Shown: piece by piece, positions 57,120 to 64,000 of the stretch
Numbering within the stretch: the first letter of the stretch is position 1
How the letters are laid out: each line of letters starts with the position of its first letter
NCBI GenBank assembly: GCA_032719365.1
Contig: CM064861.1
Coordinates: 75,388,863 to 75,452,862 of the forward strand
Direction: 5' to 3'
Length of the DNA stretch: 64,000 bases
Source: Prinsepia uniflora
Lineage: Eukaryota > Streptophyta > Magnoliopsida > Rosales > Rosaceae
Position numbers and translations under genes: made by a program
The notes under the pieces: model-generated
Told to the model about the DNA's origin: nothing
Seen by the model: only the letters and a program-made list of their open reading frames with translations
The model's database searches: none

Positions 57120-59724
57120 TGTAACGCCCTGGAAACTCAAATGATGTAAATTTGTAAAATGATAAATGAAATGACGTTTTGACCCTTGTAAATAGTAAGG
57201 TCAAAGCTGACTTTTTACGTGATACGTGTTTTTCACGAACTTCAAGGACCATTAGGTAGGTCTCGATGCCCTGAGTCCGTAGACAGGTGGCACACTGAAA
57301 TCGGACCTCGGACGGATAAGTTATGATTCTAGAACGAGGAAGGGCATTTTGGTAATTATGTGAAGGATGGATAAAATGGTAATATGGTAATTTAGATGGT
57401 GGAATTTGAAATCAGCCGTAGTGGATTGTTAAGTGAGTTGTTTAACTAATTAAGTGACAATTGTCACTAAGAAAGGATGGATTAGTGGCACAAAAGAAAG
57501 TGTGTATGCCATGGGAAACTTAAACTAAGTGTGTGTGGGTGTAGTGTTGTGGAAGAACAGAGCACGGGGGTTAATTTTGTATTGTTTGGGGTCAAGTGCG
57601 GGAAACAGAGACACAGAGGGACTGAGAGGTTCTTTTAGATTGCTGTGAAGGACTGATTGAAAACAGAGAAGTTAGAGTGAGTTGAGAAGATCAATTTGAG
57701 AGGAAAAACAGAGAAACTAGAGAGAAACCAAAATCGGGAAAAACTGGGAAAATGGAGAGAAAATTCGAAGATTGATTTGTGAGTTGAGAGGAGCCAAACA
57801 GAGAGTAAAAACAGTCTTCTTGACTCATTTCGACTTCAACCACACCAAAATCGAAGGAGATTGATCGTGTTTTGGCCAAGAACAGAAGTTCCAGATTCTG
57901 GAAAAATTCGAGGTTGAGTACGACTACCTACAGGTAAGGATTTGTGAAATTGGTTATTGTAAAACGTTCATTTAAGTCTTTAGATGCGTCTGTATCAATT
58001 AATTAGAAAACTAAGTCGAATTGAGTGAGTTTCGAAATTTAGAACTGTTTGTTTGATCATGAGAGAAATGATGGATTAAAAGCTTGATGTGTGTAATTAG
58101 TAATGGAGAACTTAAATTAAGAAAGAATGGAAGGATTTAGGTGAAAGAATTGAAAGAATTAAGTTGGAATTGAAGGAGTTTGAACTAGGTTGTGTCGCGG
58201 GTCCGTAACCTGTTTAGCAGGAAAACGGGTAAGGACGACGACACTGTAGCGTTACTGTGCAGGGAGCGTGTTTTTTCACGCGCAGCCACTTTGGGTGGCG
58301 CGTGAGGAAATATCTCCGGTCACGGTCAACATGTGATTTTATCCTTTCAATGTAACGAACATTTTGAGACAAGTTTCGAGTTGATCGGACGTCGTTTCGG
58401 GATAGTTTTGAGTGTTCGAAAGTTTAGGATTTTAATTTAATTACGTTGAAAAATCCCAAAAAAAAATTAGGGAAATTATTGTAAGCTTAGTTAAAGTGTT
58501 TGTGACCCAAATTGTGATCTTTAACAGGCCAGAACATTCCTGAGGCAGCCGAGGAGCGTACGGGACGCGATTGACGTGTTCGAACTTCGTGAGTGGACTT
58601 TTGATTTCTAACCGAGCATGCATGACTGTTTTTACTCACTTGTTTTAGGTTTATATATATGATTTTATGGTTATACTTATGACATTCATGCTTTACATGA
58701 TTACACGTTTCTTGATGTGATTTATCGCATTTTACGTATTTCGAGACTATGGTTTCTCATGTGCTTTGATGATGGTTTGATAAGTGGTTTTATATGATTG
58801 TGCTATCACATTTTAAACGATGATTTACTTATGATTTGTGAGTATGATTTGGGAATTGAACGCGGATTTCGGACATAATTCCTATTTGATAAAATGTGAA
58901 TTCGGATTGGTTTTGGAATTTGGATCACAATGGATCCTGGATTTGTTATGATTTACACATGATTTTGGGTTTAAAGGCCCTGTACTATTGCTGGATCTGG
59001 TTTTGGGTTTAAAGACCCGGTTAATTGATGACGGGGGAGGGCCCTTGATTGAGACATGTTGAGTTTAAAGACTTGGTTACTGTGATGTCCCCCGAGGCCT
59101 ATTGATTGTGTTTTGAGTTTAAAGACTCGTTGATATCCTAGGAAGGCCTGATATATGAGTTTAAAGACTCGTTGATATCCTAGGAAGGCCTGATATATGA
59201 GTTTAAAGACTCGGATGGATCCAGCAGATTTGATTCGTTGATGTTACATTTGGTTTTACATGGTTTTATAGTTATCTATTGTAACGGTTTCCATACGGTT
59301 CATATAAATGTTTTTCGGATACTTAGTTATGCATGCGTGTTTTGAAACTGGAGGGTGAACCCCGATTTCATTAAACCTGTTTTCCAGAACTATTTGTTTT
59401 AGTCCACTCACACTTTTCTGTTTTAATACCCTCCAGGTCGTGGTACAAGTTTTGGGGCTAACACCGAGGCAGAGGCAGAGGCATAAAGTTTTCCCGTTGC
59501 GGTGTAGTTAGTTCACAGAGTAGGGTTTTATCCTTATCTCGTTTGTAACTATGCTATGTGATACTGTTGACTTGTTGTATAGTTGGTTGTATCGTATGTT
59601 CTCCCTGGTCTGACAATGTATATGGTGTAATTATTCTAGTTATTTTGGTCATTTGTGTTCGGTTGTCAGACGGGAGCAGGATTCTTCCTGATTATCGAGG
59701 CGATAAATGGGGTGGGTCCTGTCA
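57120..59724 (+). mobile_element. Solo LTR G (Tekay-type, plus strand)
   Basis: 2605 bp, TGTAACGCCCTGG to GGGGTGGGTCCTGTCA. Target duplication GCCTG is at 57115-57119 and 59725-59729. It is the only long LTR of this group on the plus strand. It shows in order: one U3 module (reverse of those nearby), GTGAGTGGAC at 58589, the GAGTTTAAAGACTC array (58960-59215), and CCCTCCAG ending 59436. Confidence 0.93.
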
Positions 59725-60149
59725 GCCTGTCGTTGTACTCAAGGCATCGAGACCTATCTAACGGTCCTCGAAATACGTGCTAATTCTATGTTGTATAAAA
59801 AGTCAATAAATTCCCCTTTTAACCAAATTACCAAAATACCCTTAAACTTCTGAAGATCATAACTTTCTCCTCGGATGTCGGAATCGAACGTGCCACCTGT
59901 CTATGAACTCGTGACGTCCCGAATTATGTCATAGTCATCGGTCAAAATCCATTTGACCTCTTGAACCAAAAGTCAACCGTTCGCCCATATCGAGGGGCAA
60001 AATCGTCATTTCGCACCGTCCGTCCGAAAGCATTCAACTAATCACCAATTAACTTCACTAATCCTAATTAATCACTAACTTAATCCCAATTTCTGGAACG
60101 GGTCGTTACAATGGGTCCCTGGCCCGAAATCAGAAACTTAAAACATAAC

Positions 60150-60520
60150 TGGGCCCTAAGCCGGAATCGTAAACCAACTGGGCCTCGTACCCTATTTCGT
60201 AAACTAAATGGACCTCGTGCCCGATTTCGTAAACCAAATGGGCCTCGTGCCCGATACGTAAGTCAACTGGGCCTCGAGCCCGATACACAAACCAATTGGG
60301 CCTCGAGCCCGATACGTAAACCAATTGGGCCTCTGACCTGATGCATTGTGAAATCAAATGGACTTCAGGTCCGAGAGTTCGTAAATCAAATGGGTCTCAT
60401 GCCCGATCCATATTTCCAAATCTAAAATCGATTAAAGAACCAATTGGGCCTCTGGTCCGAGAACGTAGCTAAAAGGGACTTCGAGTTCGAGGGTTTCCAA
60501 AACAAATGGGTCTCGAACCC
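60150..60520. repeat. About 30-bp repeats with GGGCCTCGTGCCC-type inverted repeats
   Basis: About ten units like CGTAAACCAAATGGGCCTCG followed by TGCCCGAT. The arms vary but usually still pair: GGGCCTCGTGCCC, GGGCCTCGAGCCC, GGGTCTCATGCCC, GGGTCTCGAACCC, GGACTTCAGGTCC. Confidence 0.8.
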
Positions 60521-60872
60521 GAGTTTACCTTTTCAAATCCCAAACCATTTTATGAAATCATTGCCAAAACTATAAGTACGGAAAACCAGTGTAAAATCCA
60601 AAACCTCGATTTACGTGCAAGCACGTAAATTGCTTCCAAATACGTGAAATCATATAATTCACAATCATCCAAATCATCATCATAGAATTACATCTATAAA
60701 CCATATAAAACATTTATGCATGCATCACAGTTTAGAAATCAAGGTCCATTCACAGACCGTCCTAAGCTGTCGCCTCGATTTGCGTGTCGTAAGCCTCACT
60801 GGACTAATCGTCGTCACTGGGACTCCCAAATCTGTCCAAATGAATCTAGAGGGTTACTAACTACCTTATTAA

Positions 60873-63800
60873 TGACAGGACCGCCCCCGAAAGGGGCATC
60901 GATTACCATGCCCGGTCCTTCTCCCGTCTGGAAAGAGGACTGAAAAATCCCAAGTTACCCTCAGTACTTGCCAAACTAGGGATAGCCACACGTACTTACT
61001 CATGCCTCCGCTCCGCGTACAGCCTCGAACAACGCACCACGATCTGGAGGGTCAATAAAAACCAAAAGGTGTGAGTGGACAAAAATAATTCAGCTTGTAA
61101 AAAAACAGTTACAAAAGGACGTTTGTACCCTCCGCGTAAAACCAATGCATGCATACGAAAAAAAAAACATTTCGCAATCGGTTAACTTTTTCCACATAAG
61201 AAAAACTGTGTATCAACATAAGGAAAAACTCGTATGAACCTCAAAGTCATTTTTCCTTTCTCAACCATCGGGTCTTAGCCCGCAATCATGAACACCGGGC
61301 CTCAGCCCAAAACCACGAATCAAAACCAAATGCACAACATGATCCAAAACCATCAACCACATACCGGGCCACTGCCCAACTCAACCGAAACGTCAGAAAT
61401 CATCAATAAACCACAAGTCAATCATTTTGCTGGATATCATGTGCGCCCGAGTCTTTAAACTCAAAACCATGCGCATAAACAGGCCTTCCCGGGATATCAA
61501 CGAGTCTTTAAACTCAGAACATAATCAATAGGCCTCGGGGGTATCACAGTAACCGAGTCTTTAAACTCACGAGTCTTTAAACTCATTAAGGGCCCTCCCC
61601 CGTCATCAATAACCGAGTCTTTAAACTCAAAACGTGCTCTAGCAATAGTACCCGGGTCTTTAAACCCAAAACAGTTTTCAACGGGTCTTTAAACCCCAAA
61701 ACGTTTATCAATCACAACAACGCGGGATCCATCCCGAAATCACATTTTTCACAACAGGACCCATGGTCCGAATTTCCACATTCATTTTCCCAAATCATAC
61801 TTCACAAACATAATCAAATTATCATGAAACACGGGGCATGCAAAATCAGACCAAATGACTTTATTAAATCCTTTTTCATTCCCGAATTCGAATTCGCAAC
61901 AATGATTCCATAAGCCGGCATCCGGAAGCATCATCCCGAACCCAAACCAAGAATCCGCTTTATTATTTCCGAAAACCGAAATCTCGTAAATCAAGTTACT
62001 TTTGTGCCCCGAGCATCAAGCCCGAAATCACCTTTTCAAATCCATTTTAATTCTTAGAAATCACTTCTTTCTCAAATCTTATTTTCAACACACCAAAACC
62101 ACAATCATAATGACCAAAATCACGATCCAATCAAAACATACTCAATACCCTTTTTTTTTAAAATCCTCAAAATTACAAGTCTCATTTCAATTCCCAGATT
62201 CAAACATCAACAGTGATCAAATCACAATAACTCGAAATCTCGTAAAACGTGCAAATCTGGAACGTTCTCGAAAAACGTGTCAAAATCGTAAGTCACACTC
62301 GCAAACCATAAACAACCTTCTTAAATCATTTTACACCCATTTCATATAACTTCTTTCATTAAACCATCATTAAGCACACGAGTGACCATAGTCTCGAAAT
62401 ACGTGTAATTTCACATGTATAGTAAAAACACGTATAAATACGGGAATCGAATACGTATAAATACGGAAATCAAAATCAATCACAACTTATAATCATAATC
62501 ATAAAATCATAGAAATAATTTATGCATGCATTAAATTTTGAAAGCAACGTCCACTCACACACCATCCTTAAGGCTCGGTTTTACGCCGCACGCATGCCCG
62601 TAATTTCCGATATTTCCAGAAATTCCAAATCCTGTTCCAAAACATACTTTAGTGTCACTAAGGGCTTACATAACAGCATACTAATTTCCCATAATTTTCC
62701 GAGAATTAATCGTTAATTACAAACGTAACATAAATCTTCGGACCCTCGGAATAACATCGAAACGGTGTCCGATAAATTCGATATCAACGTTAAAATGTTT
62801 GTTACAATGTGTAGGACAAAAGTCATTTTGAACTCACCTTGAAAATCGGACCTACGCGCCGTCACGCGCCGCCGCAAGCGGCTGCGCGTGACACCCACGC
62901 GCCTGCTACAGTGACGGTGAACAGTTCACCTTCTTCGCCCGTTTCCTCTGCAAACGGGTCCTGCAACCCGCGTGACAACCCGGTTAGATAGCTATCAATT
63001 CTCAATCAATTCCTTTCCTTTTTGATCCTAACCACTTCTATAACCATTTAATTCCAGTTCTATGTCATCTATTAGCCTCGACACTGACTAAATCGATCCA
63101 TCCAAACTCGGACCTCAAGTCGGGTCGACATTCCAAACTCACTCAACTCAATTCCATTTCCAAATTAACCTAAACAGGAGCTTAAGGGGACCTAATAGAA
63201 CACTCTAACACGACCAATTGAACACGAACTCACCTGGAAGTCGTCGTCCGCAACACTGCGATTTTCCAGAAACTGGAGCTTGAGTTCCTGGACAAACCGT
63301 GATCAACCTCCCTCAATTTTTGTACGGTTGGGTTCGCAATGAACCCAGAAAACTAATCCCAATCACTGTTTGGCTTAACACTCCTCACAAATTGAAAAAC
63401 CAATTTTCCCTCCAATTTCTGATTTTTCCTTCCCGACCCAGTTCTCTCAACTCTCAGCTCTCTCTGTGATTCCAAAATGAAAACTAACACTTCCAACACT
63501 TTGTTAATCGATCAAAATGGACGGCAACTCGTGGGAATCCCTCTGATTCCACTGAGACTTTGTCCCCGCAACGGCTCCCAAAACCCATAATTTTAAATTG
63601 TCCCCGTGGCCTGATCCAGGCACCAAACCATGCTCCATTGTCCCAATTTTCTTAATTAAATCCCCACTAAGCAGCCCACTAATGCCTTAAACAATAGCCC
63701 GATCAAAGCAACACCAAGCACGGCGTGCAGGCTCTGTTTTCACGGTTGAGCTACAGTAACCCGTGCAAATGACCAAAATGCCCTCAGGGCAATAATTACC

Positions 63801-64000
63801 AAAATGCCCTCTAACTTCCGTGACTAGTAACTCGGTCATCCGATGTCCGTTTCACGCGAGCCGCCTGTCGTTGTACTCGGGGCATCAAGACCTTCCTAAC
63901 GGTCCTTGGCCCTCGGCCATCGGACCTCCCGATCAAAAAGTCAACATTTTTCCTTATTTCGTCCAAATTACGGAAATGCCCCAGGACTTCCGAACGTCAT
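60873..64000 (-). repeat. LTR H (Tekay-related), partial, runs off right edge
   Basis: Sense 3' end GGTCCTGTCA at 60873, inserted in LTR E. It carries the GAGTCTTTAAACTC/GGGTCTTTAAACCC array (61449-61695), GTGAGTGGAC (sense, 62558-62549), CCCTCCAG (sense, ending 61044) and the beginning of U3 modules (63820 onward). The sense start and target duplication lie beyond the window. Confidence 0.85.

Larger units (their letters stand above)
54112..60110 (-). mobile_element. Solo LTR F (element C family), with two nested insertions
   Basis: Left end TGACACGACCTACCC, right end ACGGGTCGTTACA. Target duplication ATGGG is at 54107-54111 and 60111-60115. Removing the Cassandra solo LTR and solo LTR G leaves about 3.06 kb, the length of the element C LTRs. 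It carries the GAGTCTTTAAACTC array at 54695-54905. A single LTR with target duplication indicates loss of the interior by recombination. Confidence 0.9.
52936..60872 (-). repeat. LTR E (Tekay-related), with nested insertions; right part beyond window
   Basis: The sense 3' end GGGACGGGCCCTAACA is at 52936, preceded by a decayed primer site (minus strand TGGCATTAGGAGC, 52933-52921). Its own sequence is 52936-53806, 53943-54111 and 60116-60872, interrupted by the 136-bp element, solo LTR F, and then LTR H at 60873. It holds a 50-bp tandem array (53680-54090) and a roughly 30-bp array (60150-60520). Confidence 0.75.

Noticed and set aside
60111..60341. 76-codon frame with repeated GPRARFRKPN-like units
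   Set aside because: It is a translation of the 30-bp tandem repeats, explained by the nucleotide array.
1..64000. CRISPR arrays, bacterial operons or riboswitches
   Set aside because: The sequence is plant nuclear DNA. The regular repeats found are tandem or hairpin arrays within LTRs, without spacer-repeat structure.

Overview
The window is plant nuclear DNA, most likely from a eudicot, and it is dominated by nested LTR retrotransposons. The evidence is Ty3/gypsy polyproteins of plant-only lineages (Athila, Tekay/Del chromovirus, a Tat-like gag), Cassandra TRIMs with 5S-rRNA-like LTRs, and broken copies of plant gene families (NB-ARC resistance gene, SBP-box factor, short-chain dehydrogenase). 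The species cannot be named from the sequence. No intact host gene is clear; the one candidate is a small TATA-preceded ORF near 46.1-46.4 kb.

Layout. 1-4648: right-hand part of an Athila-type element on the minus strand (open gag-pol running off the left edge, tRNA-Asp-type primer site, 1.5-kb 5' LTR). 4649-18395: a large Mutator-like DNA element with inverted terminal arms carrying captured gene pieces (an unidentified exon, an NB-ARC fragment, an SBP-box fragment with its intron). Its left end is cut by the Athila element. Its NB-ARC piece is split by a nearly intact Tekay-type element, A (6059-15896, 5-bp duplication CTGTG). 18937-21055: remnant of a Tat-like element with a duplicated TATA region. 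21056-22927 and 32697-32796: stacked LTR fragments, the last split by element C (22928-32691, duplication AAAAT), which has LTRs but no recognisable protein. 32797-42490: a short-chain dehydrogenase pseudogene split by element D (33062-42464, duplication CCAAA), which encodes only gag. 42535-43218: a Cassandra TRIM. 43219-48825: AT-rich, mostly unassigned. 48826-51304: an old Tekay-like LTR. 52936 to the right edge: an LTR (E) containing a 136-bp miniature LTR, a solo LTR (F) that itself holds a Cassandra solo LTR and a plus-strand solo LTR (G), and finally a further LTR (H) running off the window.

How the parts relate. A, C, D, E, F, G, H and the 136-bp element share LTR termini (TGTAA.GACC...; ...GGTCCTGTCA or its variant). 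Where a primer site is visible it is the tRNA-Met type (TGGTATCAGAGC), intact in A, C and D and decayed at E and at the old LTR. Only A keeps protease, reverse transcriptase, RNase H and integrase, so C (no protein) and D (gag only) look like non-autonomous partners of an A-like element. Their LTRs share further structure: 165-180-bp U3 modules with W-box cores, arrays of short inverted repeats, splice-like signals around those arrays, and in A a cluster of eight TGACGTCA palindromes. These shared LTR structures and the gene-carrying Mutator-like element are the main points of interest.
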